Assembly: GCF_963678185.1 (NCBI RefSeq)
Contig: NZ_OY782757.1
Location: 1,189,001 to 1,253,000, forward strand
Source of the DNA: an uncultured Tolumonas sp.
Lineage (GTDB): Bacteria; Pseudomonadota; Gammaproteobacteria; Enterobacterales; Aeromonadaceae
DNA length: 64,000 bases
Direction: 5' to 3'
Below the pieces are notes generated by a model. The model was given only the letters and a program-made list of their open reading frames with translations. It was not told the DNA's origin and ran no database searches. Made by a program: the position numbers and the translations under genes. Positions 37,443 to 47,872 of the stretch are shown piece by piece (within the stretch, counting starts at the first letter, position 1; every line of letters starts with the position of its first letter).

Positions 37443-37461
37443 TCATATAAATGGAATATCA

Positions 37462-38016
37462 ATGCTGGAACTGACTCAACATATTGCGGCTACGTTGCAG
37501 TTGTTACGCAAACAACGAAGCTGGAGTTTGGATAGAACAGCGCAAGCTACCGGAGTGAGTAAAGCAATGCTGGGGCAAATTGAACGCGGTGAATCAAGCC
37601 CAACGGTCGCAACCTTGTGGAAAATTGCGACCGGTTTTCAGACTTCGTTTTCTACCTTTCTCGAACCTTCAGCCACACCACAGACTCTTTGGTTGGGCGA
37701 TAGTGCTGCCGAAATACAACATATGACGGGCAAAGATATCGCCGCCAAAGCCATCATCCCGTTTGATCAAAAATTTGGCTTTGAGTTATTGCAAGTCACA
37801 CTCCCTGCTGGCATTGAATATCATTCGGCCGCCCACGCTAATGGCGTAACAGAACATGTTATTCCGCTCAATGGTTCATTAGAGGTGTTGATTGAAGGCC
37901 AATGGCAACAATTGGCCGCCGGCGATGCAGTGCGTTTTGACGCATCGAAAACACATGGTTATCGTAATAGTTCAAATATTGAAGTGAAATTTCATAATCT
38001 GATTAGCTACAGCTGA
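37462..38016 (+). CDS. ydcN: XRE-family regulator with C-terminal cupin (YdcN-like)
   Basis: Transcription regulator of 184 residues. Seen: an N-terminal helix-turn-helix of the XRE/cro type (about 10-60; SLDRTAQATGVSKAMLGQIE followed by the RGESSPT turn). A C-terminal cupin barrel (about 100-175) has the ligand-type core EYHSAAHANGVTEHVIPLNG. Cupin-XRE proteins usually sense a small metabolite. Start: the ATG at 37462 gives MLELTQHIAATLQLLRKQRS; an earlier in-frame start (37423) lies inside the palindrome and is unlikely. It is divergent from the transporter it most likely controls. Confidence 0.92.
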   Translation: MLELTQHIAATLQLLRKQRSWSLDRTAQATGVSKAMLGQIERGESSPTVATLWKIATGFQTSFSTFLEPSATPQTLWLGDSAAEIQHMTGKDIAAKAIIPFDQKFGFELLQVTLPAGIEYHSAAHANGVTEHVIPLNGSLEVLIEGQWQQLAAGDAVRFDASKTHGYRNSSNIEVKFHNLISYS

Positions 38017-38235
38017 TTTTATCTCATTGATAAATAATATTTATTAATCAACACATCGAATGTAAGCAACTGATCCTGCAAGATTTTGGAATGCATGGAT
38101 TATCAATACTATACTGGAAAAATAGGTACATCTCTTTGGATGCACAAAGTAACGTGCATTCATAAATAGCCACCTTACATGCCACAGCATAATCGTTAGA
38201 TAAATCGGTGAGTGAATTAGAAAAGGGGATATTCA

Positions 38236-40602
38236 TTGTCCAAAATACTATTCAGTTTCATTCCCGGACGACGATTTTATGTATTTCTTCCCGGCATCAT
38301 ACTCATGATTTGCCTGACATTGACCTGGGTTCAGGTCTCTCAAATGCAAAAACAAGAAACAGAACGTGTTATCAATGAATTTAACATCCGCGCCAGTGAA
38401 GTATCTGCCGGGCTTGAACGTCGGTTACTGTCAAATGCAGAGATTCTACATGGAGTTTCAGGTCTTTTTACCAGCAGTGTTTATGTCACACGGGATGAGT
38501 TTCAACGATATATTAAACAGCTTGATCTGCATTCGTATAACCCCGGCATTCAGGGGGTTGGGTACATTCAGCTTATTCCTATCTCTCAAAAAGAGCAGCA
38601 TATAACGGCAGTCAGAGCAGAAGGTTTTCCTGATTACACCATCCGCCCATCTGGAAAGCGCGATATTTATTCATCCATTGTTTTTATTGAACCGATGAAC
38701 TGGCGGAATAAACGCGCCATGGGTTACGACATCCAAACAGATCCGCTCAGAATGAAAGCCGCTAGCCGAGCCAGAGATGAAGGTGAAGCCGCCATGACGG
38801 ATAAAATTATTCTGCAGCAAGAAACAGATAAAGATGTGCAAGCCGGTGTCATTATATTTTCGCCGATTTATCAAGTCGGCATGGCAACCGCAACGGCTGA
38901 GCAACGGCAGAAAGCCTTACGTGGCTGGGCTTATGCGCCGATCAGAATAAAAGATATGTTAGAAAACTATCTGCAGCTTGAGTACAAAGATTTATCCCGC
39001 AAAATCGCCATCCGCCTTTATTCAGGTGATGGTACAAAAGCATCAGATTTAATGTATGACTCCTACCCTATCGCTTCTGCTAATACAGTAAATAATAACA
39101 ATGACGAAACGATCATCTCATTTCAGTTATTGGGCACAACCTGGACGTTATATATCAAGCCGTTACCCACATATTGGTTAACGCTGGAGACTGAAAAAAA
39201 CAGCGGTATCGTGATGGGTGCCGGATTGATATTAAGTTTGCTGTTTGCGCTCGTGAGTTATGTTTTAGTAAATAGTCATCTGCGCGTAGCGAATGCATTA
39301 CAGGAAATAACCCGAGCCAATCGAAGTCTGACTGAACAGGAATCATTGCTGCGAGCCATTTATGATAGCTCGAGTGTGGCGGTGATGTTGATCAGCATCA
39401 AAGGAAACATTATTTATATTAATCAACGCGTTGTTGATTTGTTTTTTATTCCTAGAGAAAAGCTGATTGGCAGTGATTTTTACCAATTAATTCCTCATTC
39501 CGAACAGCTTGAAACTCGTCAGGAAATTGAAAAACTGCTGGAGAAAAAAACGGATACTTTTACCGTAGAACGCCAGTATCTACGTAACAATGCCGATAAT
39601 TTTTTAGGTCTGGTGACAGGTAGCCCATTTCGGGATGATAAAGAAAAAATAATCGGTATTGTCATGGTTATTGAAGATATTACCGAACGTCGAAAAAACG
39701 AGACCGCAATGCGGCTAGCAAGCACCGTATTAAATGCCAGCCCTGGTGGTATCTTAGTGACCGATGCCAATAAACGCATTATCTCTGTTAACCCTGCATT
39801 TACTCGTATCACCGGATATAGCTTAGAAGATGTCATAGACAAAAACCCCCGTTTACTCTCTTCCGGTCAGCAAGATAAAGAGTTTTATCGTGTTATGTGG
39901 ATGGAGATAAACCGCACCGGACGCTGGGAAGGCGAATTAGTTAATCGCCGGAAAGATGGCCGTTTATTACCTGAGTTACTTTCGATTAGTCGTGTATTAG
40001 ATAAAAATGGAAATGTAGCCCATTATGTTGGCATGTTTCTCGATATCTCCGAACGTCGGGAAGCGGAAAAACGCATTCAACATCTCGCCCACCATGATTA
40101 CCTGACCGATCTGCCTAACCGCTCTTTACTTGTTGAACGCGCCACGAATGCTCTCGCCTTGGCGCATCGTCATCAACGGCGTATGGCGATACTGTTTATC
40201 GACCTCGACCGCTTTAAACCCATCAACGATGAATATGGTCATGATGCCGGAGACACCGTATTAAAAACCATTGCCAAGCGACTGTTACTGATGGTCAGAG
40301 AATCAGATACGGTTTGTCGTCAGGGCGGAGATGAGTTTGTGATTTTGATACCCGAGTTTGCAGATACTGCAAGTCTGGAGAAATTAGCCATTAAATTACG
40401 CGATGAAATTCAAAAGCCCTGTACGATAAAAAATTACCAATTGTCGGTCTCAGCCAGTATAGGCATTGCAACCTACCCGGAAAATGGTGACACCGTGGAT
40501 GCCATTATTCAAAGTGCCGATACCGCTATGTATCGGGCAAAAATAGATACCGATAGCCGTATCTGTTTTGCCCGCTATTTAAAATCAGTTGATCCTCTTT
40601 AG
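38236..40602 (+). CDS. Membrane diguanylate cyclase: CHASE-PAS-PAS-GGDEF
   Basis: Makes cyclic di-GMP in response to an extracytoplasmic and an intracellular cue. Seen, in order: membrane helix about 13-31; periplasmic CHASE domain about 70-300 (SYNPGIQGVGYIQLIP); second helix about 323-345; PAS about 370-480; PAS-PAC about 490-610; GGDEF domain about 620-785. The active site is intact (GGDEF, 697-701). The product-inhibition site RESD (Arg688, Asp691) is five residues upstream, so feedback inhibition is likely. The start is TTG at 38236 with GGGG seven bases before it. Later ATGs would remove the first membrane helix. No partner gene is adjacent. The ligand is unknown. Confidence 0.92.
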   Translation: MSKILFSFIPGRRFYVFLPGIILMICLTLTWVQVSQMQKQETERVINEFNIRASEVSAGLERRLLSNAEILHGVSGLFTSSVYVTRDEFQRYIKQLDLHSYNPGIQGVGYIQLIPISQKEQHITAVRAEGFPDYTIRPSGKRDIYSSIVFIEPMNWRNKRAMGYDIQTDPLRMKAASRARDEGEAAMTDKIILQQETDKDVQAGVIIFSPIYQVGMATATAEQRQKALRGWAYAPIRIKDMLENYLQLEYKDLSRKIAIRLYSGDGTKASDLMYDSYPIASANTVNNNNDETIISFQLLGTTWTLYIKPLPTYWLTLETEKNSGIVMGAGLILSLLFALVSYVLVNSHLRVANALQEITRANRSLTEQESLLRAIYDSSSVAVMLISIKGNIIYINQRVVDLFFIPREKLIGSDFYQLIPHSEQLETRQEIEKLLEKKTDTFTVERQYLRNNADNFLGLVTGSPFRDDKEKIIGIVMVIEDITERRKNETAMRLASTVLNASPGGILVTDANKRIISVNPAFTRITGYSLEDVIDKNPRLLSSGQQDKEFYRVMWMEINRTGRWEGELVNRRKDGRLLPELLSISRVLDKNGNVAHYVGMFLDISERREAEKRIQHLAHHDYLTDLPNRSLLVERATNALALAHRHQRRMAILFIDLDRFKPINDEYGHDAGDTVLKTIAKRLLLMVRESDTVCRQGGDEFVILIPEFADTASLEKLAIKLRDEIQKPCTIKNYQLSVSASIGIATYPENGDTVDAIIQSADTAMYRAKIDTDSRICFARYLKSVDPL

Positions 40603-40617
40603 CGATTTTACTGCGCG

Positions 40618-41436
40618 TTAACCTCGAGCATGTTTCGCCGCTTGCTGGAACACTTCATCACTCGGGCGAATACCGGTATATAACACAAATTGTTCCACCG
40701 CTTGGATGGCGAATACTTCCGCCCCTGTGATGACCTTTTTGCCCTGTGTTCTGGCATAACGGATCAATGGTGTTTCTGCCGGTAATGCCACAACATCAAA
40801 AATCACCTGCGCATACTCGATAGCCGATTCAGTAAAAGCAAGAGTCTCTGCATCTGCACCGCCGGCCATACCAATCGGGGTTACGTTGATCAGCATATCG
40901 GCTTGCACACCAGTCATATCCGGCGCCCAGTTAAAACCATACAAGCCAGCTAACTGTTTACCCGCCGCTTCATTTCGGGCCACGATATAACTGTTGTTAA
41001 AACCAGCATCTTTTAAAGCACATGCGACCGCTTTCGCCATACCACCACTTCCGCGTAATGCAAATACCAGATCAGATGGCACCTGATGTTCATGCAGTAA
41101 TTTGGCAATCGCGATGTAATCGGTGTTGTAAGCTTTCAGATAACCATTGGTATTGACGATGGTATTCACCGAATCAATCGCTTTAGCAGAAGGATCCAGC
41201 TCATCGACCATCGGAATACAGGCTTCCTTGAATGGCATCGAGATCGCACAACCACGTACGCCTAATGCGCGAACGCCACCAATAGCCGCGGCCAGATCGG
41301 TAGTCGTAAATGCTTTGTAGATGTAATCAAGATCTAAGGCATCGTATAAGAAATTATGAAAACGAGTACCAAAGTTACTTGGGCGCGCCGCAAGCGACAT
41401 GCAAAGTGTGGTGTCTTTATTGATCTGTCGGGTCAT
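40618..41436 (-). CDS. Shikimate dehydrogenase-like protein (HI0607/SdhL type)
   Basis: Member of the AroE superfamily, in the branch typified by Haemophilus HI0607. Seen: 272 residues. The substrate-binding N-terminal domain has CAISMPFKE and VNTIVNTNGYLKAYNTDY, keeping the catalytic Lys and Asp positions. In the Rossmann half the glycine motif reads GSGGMAKAV rather than AroE's GAGGA. VTPIGMAGG and GAEVFAIQAVEQF follow. Characterised HI0607-type enzymes act poorly on shikimate and their real substrate is unclear, so this is not called aroE. It lies 84 bases beyond yajR on the same strand and may be read from the cyo promoter. Confidence 0.88.
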   Translation of the reverse strand: MTRQINKDTTLCMSLAARPSNFGTRFHNFLYDALDLDYIYKAFTTTDLAAAIGGVRALGVRGCAISMPFKEACIPMVDELDPSAKAIDSVNTIVNTNGYLKAYNTDYIAIAKLLHEHQVPSDLVFALRGSGGMAKAVACALKDAGFNNSYIVARNEAAGKQLAGLYGFNWAPDMTGVQADMLINVTPIGMAGGADAETLAFTESAIEYAQVIFDVVALPAETPLIRYARTQGKKVITGAEVFAIQAVEQFVLYTGIRPSDEVFQQAAKHARG

Positions 41437-41520
41437 CAGTCTAATTCCATAAAGAAAAACAGATTAAAGAAAGCAGCAGACAGAAACTAGCAAGTTACCT
41501 GTTACCAATCGTGACCCGAA

Positions 41521-42888
41521 TCAAGCCATGGTAACTACCTGTTCCAGATCTCGACGAGTAGAAAGTTTGGTATCCACTTTAATGTAAGCCGCCGCTTCTT
41601 CAAAAACGATAACCACATCGGCAACACCCGGCTGAGCTTTGAGTCGATGCTCTAGCGCCATACCTTCTTGTTGTGCGGAATCAGGTAACTGGATGCGCAG
41701 GCTGCTGACATAAGGGGGTTCTTGCATCGTCATACTGATTATAAACCAGACAGCCGCAATAACTGCACTCCCCAGAAAGACCATGCCTGTACCATTTAAC
41801 TGCAATAACCAACCACCCAAACTGCCGCCAATCGCGACACCGATAAACTGGCTGGTGGAATAAATGCCCATGGCGGTGCCTTTATATCCAGCGGGTGCTT
41901 CTTTACTCACCAGTGACGGTAAGATGGCTTCCATAACGTTAAACGCAATGAAGAATAATTGGATACCCGCAAAGATGATCCATAAATGCTGCCCGGCAAA
42001 CCAAAGCACTAGTTCCGCCAGAAAAATCATCACCACACACGCCACAAACACGCGTTTCATTTGCCGTTTTTTTTCTGCATAAATCACAAACGGGATCACC
42101 GCGACAAAAGAAACCAGCATGGTGATGAGATAGACCATCCACTGTTGCTGACGCAGAAAACCAGCCTGTTCCATCGCCAGCGGTAGAGCTACGAAGCTGG
42201 CCATCAGTAAGATGTGTAAACTCATAATGCCGGTATTCAGTTTCAGCAAACGGCTATTTCCCAGCACTAAACTGAAACTACCTTTAACGATGCCAGACTC
42301 ACGATTCAGTACATGGTGAGAAGGTTGCGGAATAACGGTTAAAGTGATCACGATGCCCGCAACAGCCAACAGAGCAATTCCCCAGAATAATGCAGATAAT
42401 CCAAAGGCATGTGTAATGACTGGGCCCAACACCATGGCGATAGCGAAGGTGATACCAAAGCTAACGCCGATAAACGCCATCGCTTTAGTGCGGTTTTGCT
42501 CACGAGTCAGATCAGAAAGCAGAGCCATCACCGCAGCGGCAATAGCACCTGAGCCTTGTAAGGCACGTCCAAGAATAATTCCCCAGATAGAATCGGTGGT
42601 TGCAGCAACGATGCTGCCCAGAGCAAAGACCAGCAAGCCACCGACGATCAGCGGACGACGCCCTACCTTGTCAGATAATAAACCGAATGGAATTTGGAAA
42701 AGCGCCTGAGCCAGGCCATACACACCGATAGCGATACCAATCAGTGCTTGAGTGGCCCCTTGCAAGGCCATGCCATAAGTGGTCAAGACCGGTAAAACCA
42801 TAAACATGCCGAGCATCCGCAGTGAAAATACGGCGCCCAGCCCCCAGGTCGCCCGACGTTCTTCGGCCGTCATCTGGTTATCATTCAT
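41521..42888 (-). CDS. yajR: MFS transporter with C-terminal YAM domain (YajR)
   Basis: Twelve-helix major facilitator of 455 residues, same size as E. coli YajR. Seen: the motif-A loop GLLSDKVGRRPLIVGG after helix 2, helices to about residue 385, then a cytosolic ferredoxin-like YAM domain (about 393-455; LEHRLKAQPGVADVVIVFEE). The transported substrate is not established for the family. It follows cyoE by 6 bases, the same order as in E. coli, so it is probably the sixth gene of the cyo operon. A link to respiratory-chain physiology is suggested by this conserved order only. Confidence 0.94.
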   Translation of the reverse strand: MNDNQMTAEERRATWGLGAVFSLRMLGMFMVLPVLTTYGMALQGATQALIGIAIGVYGLAQALFQIPFGLLSDKVGRRPLIVGGLLVFALGSIVAATTDSIWGIILGRALQGSGAIAAAVMALLSDLTREQNRTKAMAFIGVSFGITFAIAMVLGPVITHAFGLSALFWGIALLAVAGIVITLTVIPQPSHHVLNRESGIVKGSFSLVLGNSRLLKLNTGIMSLHILLMASFVALPLAMEQAGFLRQQQWMVYLITMLVSFVAVIPFVIYAEKKRQMKRVFVACVVMIFLAELVLWFAGQHLWIIFAGIQLFFIAFNVMEAILPSLVSKEAPAGYKGTAMGIYSTSQFIGVAIGGSLGGWLLQLNGTGMVFLGSAVIAAVWFIISMTMQEPPYVSSLRIQLPDSAQQEGMALEHRLKAQPGVADVVIVFEEAAAYIKVDTKLSTRRDLEQVVTMA

Positions 42889-42894
42889 TACCGC

Positions 42895-43782
42895 TTATTC
42901 CAGATAAGTCAGAAATTGTGCAGGGTCTGTCGTAGTAAAATCGATCGACATCATGACACTCAACATGGTGATTGCCACAATCGAAAAAATAAACAACTTC
43001 TTCGCCCACACTCTATCATCCGTTGTTTTAAAACCAGCCTGCGCCATGGCAAGCCAACCCGCACTGATCAAGGCAGCAACAACGAAATAGCTGTAACCGG
43101 CATAACCGCTTAACGTCAGCATTAATGTCGCGACTGCAAACGCCAGAATATAACGGAAGATGTGATTTTTGGTAACAGAAATGCCGTATTTCACCGGCAA
43201 CACAGGTATCGATGCCGACTGATAATCTTTAAAACGGAAGATAGCAATCGCATAAGAGTGCGGCATTTGCCATAAACTGAAAATCAGCAACAAGATCAAA
43301 GCCGCCATATCGAATTGATTACTGACAGCGCAATAACCAATTACCGGTGGCGCAGCACCCGACAAACTACCAATCAGTGTGCCATATACCGACTTGCGTT
43401 TTAGCCAGAGACTATACAAACCGACATAAACCACAAAACCCATCACTGCGAGTAAAGCGGCTAATCGATTGGCAACAATATCGAGCAAAGCAACACCGAC
43501 CAGACCTAATACAGAGGCATAAATCAGCGTCACTTTCGGTGATATTAATCCCTGCACCAATACCCGGTTTTTGGTACGTTCCATGATGCGATCAATATCT
43601 TGATCGATGTAATTGTTAAAAGCACAACCTGATGCGATCACCAGCGAAACGCCGGTGATCGTAGCCAGAAACAGGGGTAAATCCAGGCTTCCTTTCGAAG
43701 CCAGGAAAAATCCACCAATCACGGAAACTAAGTTACCAAAAATAATTCCCGGTTTAGTAACGAGCAGGTACTGCTTGATCAT
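42895..43782 (-). CDS. cyoE: Protoheme IX farnesyltransferase (heme O synthase)
   Basis: Membrane prenyltransferase that converts heme B to heme O, needed for cytochrome bo3. Seen: 295 residues with about nine hydrophobic helices. The UbiA-family diphosphate/magnesium motifs are [18 protein letters not shown] in the first half and [20 protein letters not shown] in the second. It follows cyoD by 12 bases and precedes yajR by 6. It has the normal length and family start. Confidence 0.97.
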   Translation of the reverse strand: MIKQYLLVTKPGIIFGNLVSVIGGFFLASKGSLDLPLFLATITGVSLVIASGCAFNNYIDQDIDRIMERTKNRVLVQGLISPKVTLIYASVLGLVGVALLDIVANRLAALLAVMGFVVYVGLYSLWLKRKSVYGTLIGSLSGAAPPVIGYCAVSNQFDMAALILLLIFSLWQMPHSYAIAIFRFKDYQSASIPVLPVKYGISVTKNHIFRYILAFAVATLMLTLSGYAGYSYFVVAALISAGWLAMAQAGFKTTDDRVWAKKLFIFSIVAITMLSVMMSIDFTTTDPAQFLTYLE

Positions 43783-43794
43783 GTTATCCGCTCT

Positions 43795-44127
43795 TTATTG
43801 AACCATCATATTGGTATTGAGGTGGAACATGATCCACAACGAGCCCACCACCAGAATAGCGATGATTAGCACCGTAAACACAAACGCGATCAGGTTCCAT
43901 CCACCTTCTGACGATGGATTCATGTGTAAGAAATACACCAGTTGCACCAAGATCTGCGCCAGCGCTAAACCGACAATCACATACAAGATGGTGGTATGTG
44001 ATTCACCCGGATGCATTACCATCCAGAACGGAATTACGGTCAGAATTACCGATAATATAAATCCAACAATGTACGATTTTACGCTGCCGTGGCTAGCACC
44101 ACCATGATGTGTTGATGAACGGCTCAT
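43795..44127 (-). CDS. cyoD: Cytochrome bo3 ubiquinol oxidase subunit IV
   Basis: Small three-helix subunit of the bo3 oxidase. Seen: 110 residues starting [19 protein letters not shown]. The helices match the family ([39 protein letters not shown] with [11 protein letters not shown] after it, and a final helix). The ATG at 44127 overlaps the cyoC stop as ATGA, showing coupling. A longer in-frame reading to 44172 would run inside cyoC and is rejected. CyoD is thought to aid assembly of the copper-B site. Confidence 0.97.
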   Translation of the reverse strand: MSRSSTHHGGASHGSVKSYIVGFILSVILTVIPFWMVMHPGESHTTILYVIVGLALAQILVQLVYFLHMNPSSEGGWNLIAFVFTVLIIAILVVGSLWIMFHLNTNMMVQ

Positions 44128-44744
44128 GGCATAACTCCCATCAGGTAAACAACGGTAAACACACAAATCCAAACGATATCAAGGAAATGCCAGAACAAAC
44201 TCAGGCACATCAGACGAGTGCCATTTTTTGCCGTCAGACCATTTTTCACAATCTGCACCATCAGCACTGCCATCCAGATCAAACCGGAAGTAACGTGCAA
44301 ACCGTGCGTCCCCACCAGCGTAAAGAACGCAGATAAGAAAGCGCTACGATCCGGGCCATAACCTTCATGGATCAGATGGGCAAATTCATTCACTTCCATA
44401 CCGATGAATGCCAGACCGAACAGGAAGGTAACGCCCAGCCATTTCATGACTGAGCTTTGATTTCCTTTGTTCATCGCCAACATCGCCATACCATAGGTAA
44501 AGCTACTGATCAGCAGGCAGAACGTTTCTACCAATACATAAGGCAGTTCAAAAATGTCTTTTCCACTTGGACCACCCGCAATGCTGGTCGATAAGACGGC
44601 ATACGTCGCAAAAATACTTGCGAACAAAATGCAGTCGCTCATCAAGTAGATCCAGAAACCAAACACCGCATTGGCACCCGCATCATGATGATGCTCATGC
44701 TCCTCAGTATGCGCAGATTGATGATTCAATGTTTCAACCGACAT
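44124..44744 (-). CDS. cyoC: Cytochrome bo3 ubiquinol oxidase subunit III
   Basis: Five-helix subunit III of 206 residues (204 in E. coli). Seen: a His-rich cytosolic start ([12 protein letters not shown]), then [21 protein letters not shown]. The conserved [20 protein letters not shown] block is typical of bo-type subunit III, as is [18 protein letters not shown]. It overlaps the cyoB end by 11 bases and the cyoD start by 4, so translation of the whole operon is coupled. Confidence 0.98.
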   Translation of the reverse strand: MSVETLNHQSAHTEEHEHHHDAGANAVFGFWIYLMSDCILFASIFATYAVLSTSIAGGPSGKDIFELPYVLVETFCLLISSFTYGMAMLAMNKGNQSSVMKWLGVTFLFGLAFIGMEVNEFAHLIHEGYGPDRSAFLSAFFTLVGTHGLHVTSGLIWMAVLMVQIVKNGLTAKNGTRLMCLSLFWHFLDIVWICVFTVVYLMGVMP

Positions 44745-46728
44745 GCTTCACCCCTGCCTGTTTGATATTTGCAAAATGTTCATTTTCAGTTTTTGTCACT
44801 ACGTCTACCGGCACGTAATAGTCCACATCATCATTAAAAGAATGTGCAATCCAAGTAATAACCACACCCAACGCACCAACGATAGCCAGCCACCAGATGT
44901 ACCAAATCAACGCGAAACCCATTACTAGACTAAACAACCCAATCAAGACACCTGCACCAGTGTTCTTTGGCATGTGAATTTCGTGATATTTCGCTGGTTG
45001 TTTATAAGCGATGCCTTTTTCTTTCATATCCCAGAAAGCATCCAGATCGTGAACCTGTGGCACTTCTGCGAAATTATAGAATGGTGGCGGTGAAGAAGTT
45101 GCCCATTCCAGCGTACGGCCACCCCATGGATCACCAGTCAAATCACGGTTTTTGTTGCGATCTTTGATACTAACCGCCAATTGCAGTAGTTGGGTCAGAA
45201 TGCCGCAGAAAATCAGCACCGCACCGAACACCGCCACCAGCAATAAATTGTGATATGACGGATCAATGTTCTGACTCAAACGGCGAGTCATCCCCATAAA
45301 GCCAAGGATGTATAAAGGAACGAAGGCGAAGAAGAAGCCGGTGATCCAGAACCAGAACGCGGTTTTGCCCAATTTTTCATTGAGTTTGAAACCCATCGCT
45401 TTCGGGAACCAGTAGTTGAAACCTGCCAGATAACCGAACACGACCCCACCGATGATGGTGTTATGGAAGTGCGCAATCAGGAACAAGCTGTTGTGTAATA
45501 CGAAGTCTGCACCTGGCACCGACAACAGCACGCCAGTCATACCACCCAATGTAAAGGTGATCAGGAAACCAAGCGTCCACAAAATAGGTGTGCTGAACTC
45601 AACACGACCACGATACATGGTAAACAGCCAGTTGAAAATCTTCACCCCAGTTGGAATGGAGATAATCATGGTCGCAATACCGAAGAACGCGTTGACGTTA
45701 GCACCGGCGCCCATAGTGAAGAAATGGTGTAACCAAACAATGAACGAAAGAATGGTGATCGCCACTGTTGCCCACACCAATGAGGTATAACCAAACAGGC
45801 GTTTTTTACAAAACGTGGCGACAACTTCAGAGAAAATACCAAATGCCGGTAATACCAGAATATAAACTTCCGGATGGCCCCATGCCCAGATGAGGTTGAC
45901 ATACAGCATCTGGCTGCCACCCATATCATTAGTAAAGAAATGGGTACCGATATAACGGTCTAAAGTCAGCAGTGCGATCGTTACTGTCAGGATCGGGAAT
46001 GCCACAATAATCAAAATATTGGAGCACAGCGCAGTCCAGGTAAACACGGGCATTTGCATCATTTTCATGCCCGGTGCACGCATTTTCAGGATCGTCACGA
46101 AGAAGTTAACGCCCGTCAGCAAGGTGCCAATCCCCGAGATCTGAAGACTCCAGATCCAGTAATCGACCCCGACGCCGGGGCTGTACTCCTTACCGGATAA
46201 CGGCGGATAAGCCAGCCAGCCTGTTTGTGCGAATTCGCCGACACCCAGCGAAATATTGATCAGTGCAACACCGACCACAAACAGCCAGAAACTCAGCGAG
46301 TTCAGGAATGGGAAAGCCACATCACGCGCGCCAATCTGTAACGGCACTACGATGTTCATCAGACCCACCATAAACGGCATCGCCATGAAGAAAATCATGA
46401 TCACGCCGTGGGCAGTAAAGATCTGGTCATAATGATGTGGTGGCAGGAAACCTTCCGACCCGGCAGAGGCCATGGCGGTTTGCGCACGCATCATGATCGC
46501 ATCAGCAAAACCGCGCAGTAACATCACCATCGCCACGATGATATACATCATGCCGATTTTTTTATGATCAACAGAAGTCAGCCACTCTTTCCACAGCCAA
46601 GTCCATTTCTTGAAATAAGTAAGAGCCGCCAGCGTCAGAATGCCACCAAAGATGATGCCGGCAACGGTCACCATAATGATGGGTTCATGATATGGAATTG
46701 CTTCCAGCGTTAATTTTCCAAACATCAT
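44734..46728 (-). CDS. cyoB: Cytochrome bo3 ubiquinol oxidase subunit I
   Basis: Catalytic heme-copper subunit that reduces oxygen with ubiquinol and pumps protons. Seen: 664 residues, 15 helices expected. The low-spin heme ligand region is [16 protein letters not shown], the copper/high-spin helix is [17 protein letters not shown] (cross-linked His-Tyr pair), and the His pair is in [10 protein letters not shown]. Further heme histidines lie in [14 protein letters not shown]. It directly abuts the cyoA stop (two adjacent ATGs, 46728 and 46725). The residues for proton pumping look intact by eye. Confidence 0.99.
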   Translation of the reverse strand: MMFGKLTLEAIPYHEPIIMVTVAGIIFGGILTLAALTYFKKWTWLWKEWLTSVDHKKIGMMYIIVAMVMLLRGFADAIMMRAQTAMASAGSEGFLPPHHYDQIFTAHGVIMIFFMAMPFMVGLMNIVVPLQIGARDVAFPFLNSLSFWLFVVGVALINISLGVGEFAQTGWLAYPPLSGKEYSPGVGVDYWIWSLQISGIGTLLTGVNFFVTILKMRAPGMKMMQMPVFTWTALCSNILIIVAFPILTVTIALLTLDRYIGTHFFTNDMGGSQMLYVNLIWAWGHPEVYILVLPAFGIFSEVVATFCKKRLFGYTSLVWATVAITILSFIVWLHHFFTMGAGANVNAFFGIATMIISIPTGVKIFNWLFTMYRGRVEFSTPILWTLGFLITFTLGGMTGVLLSVPGADFVLHNSLFLIAHFHNTIIGGVVFGYLAGFNYWFPKAMGFKLNEKLGKTAFWFWITGFFFAFVPLYILGFMGMTRRLSQNIDPSYHNLLLVAVFGAVLIFCGILTQLLQLAVSIKDRNKNRDLTGDPWGGRTLEWATSSPPPFYNFAEVPQVHDLDAFWDMKEKGIAYKQPAKYHEIHMPKNTGAGVLIGLFSLVMGFALIWYIWWLAIVGALGVVITWIAHSFNDDVDYYVPVDVVTKTENEHFANIKQAGVKHVG

Positions 46729-47667
46729 TTATTCTCCAGCGCCAGAATGAGAGGGCATAGGCATGGCTTGCTCCATATCCATCGCTTGATTCATCTTCAT
46801 ATCCTCATTCATATGTTTTTCCATATGCGAGTCCGAACCCATAAACTTGTTAATAATGTCCTGATAGAGATTAGGCTTCACCGTCGAGAAATAAGTCACT
46901 GGGTTATTTTCTGTCGGTTTTGCCAATTGCTCATAATCTGCAAGCTGCAAGCCTTGCGGCGACCGTTTAACCTTAGCGACCCATTGTGCAAATTTCTCTG
47001 GTGACGTGGCATAGGCATTAAACTTCATGCCTGAGAACCCTTTACCACTGAAATTGGCAGAGATGCCTTTATAAGTGCCCTCTTCATTGGCAATCAGGTG
47101 TACCTGATTTTGCATACCTGCCATGGCATAAATTTGACTACCCAATTGAGGAATGAAGAAAGAGTTCATCACGGAACCCGAGGTCACTTTAAACTGCACC
47201 GGCACATTAGCAGGAAAAGAGATTTCATTGACGGTCGCGATACCTTGCTCTGGGTAGATGAACAACCATTTCCAGTCCAGAGAAATCGCTTCAATTACGA
47301 TAGGTTTTGCATCTGAAGTCAGCGGCACACGTGGATCTAACTTATGGGTTGTATTCCAAGTCAGAGCGCCCAGAAACACAATGATAATGCAGGGAATTGT
47401 CCAGACGACAAATTCAATTTTATTGGAATGCGACCAATTTGGCGCATAGGTGGCATTTTTATTGGAAGCCCGATATTTCCAGGCAAACAGAAATGTCATG
47501 ATAATGACTGGTACTACAACGATCAGCATCAGCCAGGTAGCCGTCAGGATCAGGGATTTTTGTTCCATCCCGATGGTGCCTTTCGGATCAAGCACCGCCA
47601 TATTACAGCCACTTAGCAATAATGCTGTTGCTGATGGCAATAGCCACCAAAACCTATTTTTTCTCAT
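46729..47667 (-). CDS. cyoA: Cytochrome bo3 ubiquinol oxidase subunit II
   Basis: Subunit II of the bo3 oxidase, an inner-membrane lipoprotein with a periplasmic cupredoxin domain that lacks the copper-A site. Seen: 312 residues, lipobox LLSGC with Cys21, two membrane helices (about 42-66 and 88-108), and the cupredoxin core with [19 protein letters not shown]. The C-terminus is Met/His-rich ([20 protein letters not shown]), a feature E. coli CyoA does not show so strongly. First gene of the operon, with a promoter candidate 51 bases upstream. Confidence 0.98.
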   Translation of the reverse strand: MRKNRFWWLLPSATALLLSGCNMAVLDPKGTIGMEQKSLILTATWLMLIVVVPVIIMTFLFAWKYRASNKNATYAPNWSHSNKIEFVVWTIPCIIIVFLGALTWNTTHKLDPRVPLTSDAKPIVIEAISLDWKWLFIYPEQGIATVNEISFPANVPVQFKVTSGSVMNSFFIPQLGSQIYAMAGMQNQVHLIANEEGTYKGISANFSGKGFSGMKFNAYATSPEKFAQWVAKVKRSPQGLQLADYEQLAKPTENNPVTYFSTVKPNLYQDIINKFMGSDSHMEKHMNEDMKMNQAMDMEQAMPMPSHSGAGE

Positions 47668-47717
47668 CTAACAACCCCATCAGAACGATATAGCACATTT
47701 CCTATGTGTATGACTCT

Positions 47718-47745
47718 ATTCTATGGCTCAGGTGTTAGTTTGCAA
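47718..47745 (-). promoter_or_regulatory. Candidate promoter of the cyo operon
   Basis: On the minus strand TTGCAA, 16-base spacer, TAGAAT, ending 51 bases ahead of cyoA. TGTTAAC just upstream resembles part of an ArcA-type half-site, which would fit the oxygen control of cyo known in E. coli, but that match is too short to rely on. Confidence 0.45.
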
Positions 47746-47832
47746 AGCTTGTTAACAAAATGTTGTGAATTCTTTGTGTTTTTATGATCTTGGTACGAGA
47801 TTAAAAGTTCTATTGCCAAATAAGTGATCTAA

Positions 47833-47860
47833 ACACCGCCAGTAAACATACTGACGGTGT
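47833..47860 (-). terminator. Hairpin after the TonB-dependent receptor gene
   Basis: Stem ACACCGCCAGTA/TACTGACGGTGT with one mismatch and an AACA loop, 12 bases beyond the receptor stop on the minus strand. The following T-run is short (TTTAG), so strength is uncertain. Confidence 0.6.
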
Positions 47861-47872
47861 GATGTTTCTAAA

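Noticed and set aside
41461..41520. A possible terminator between yajR and the AroE-like gene
   Set aside because: No stable stem with a T tract was visible.
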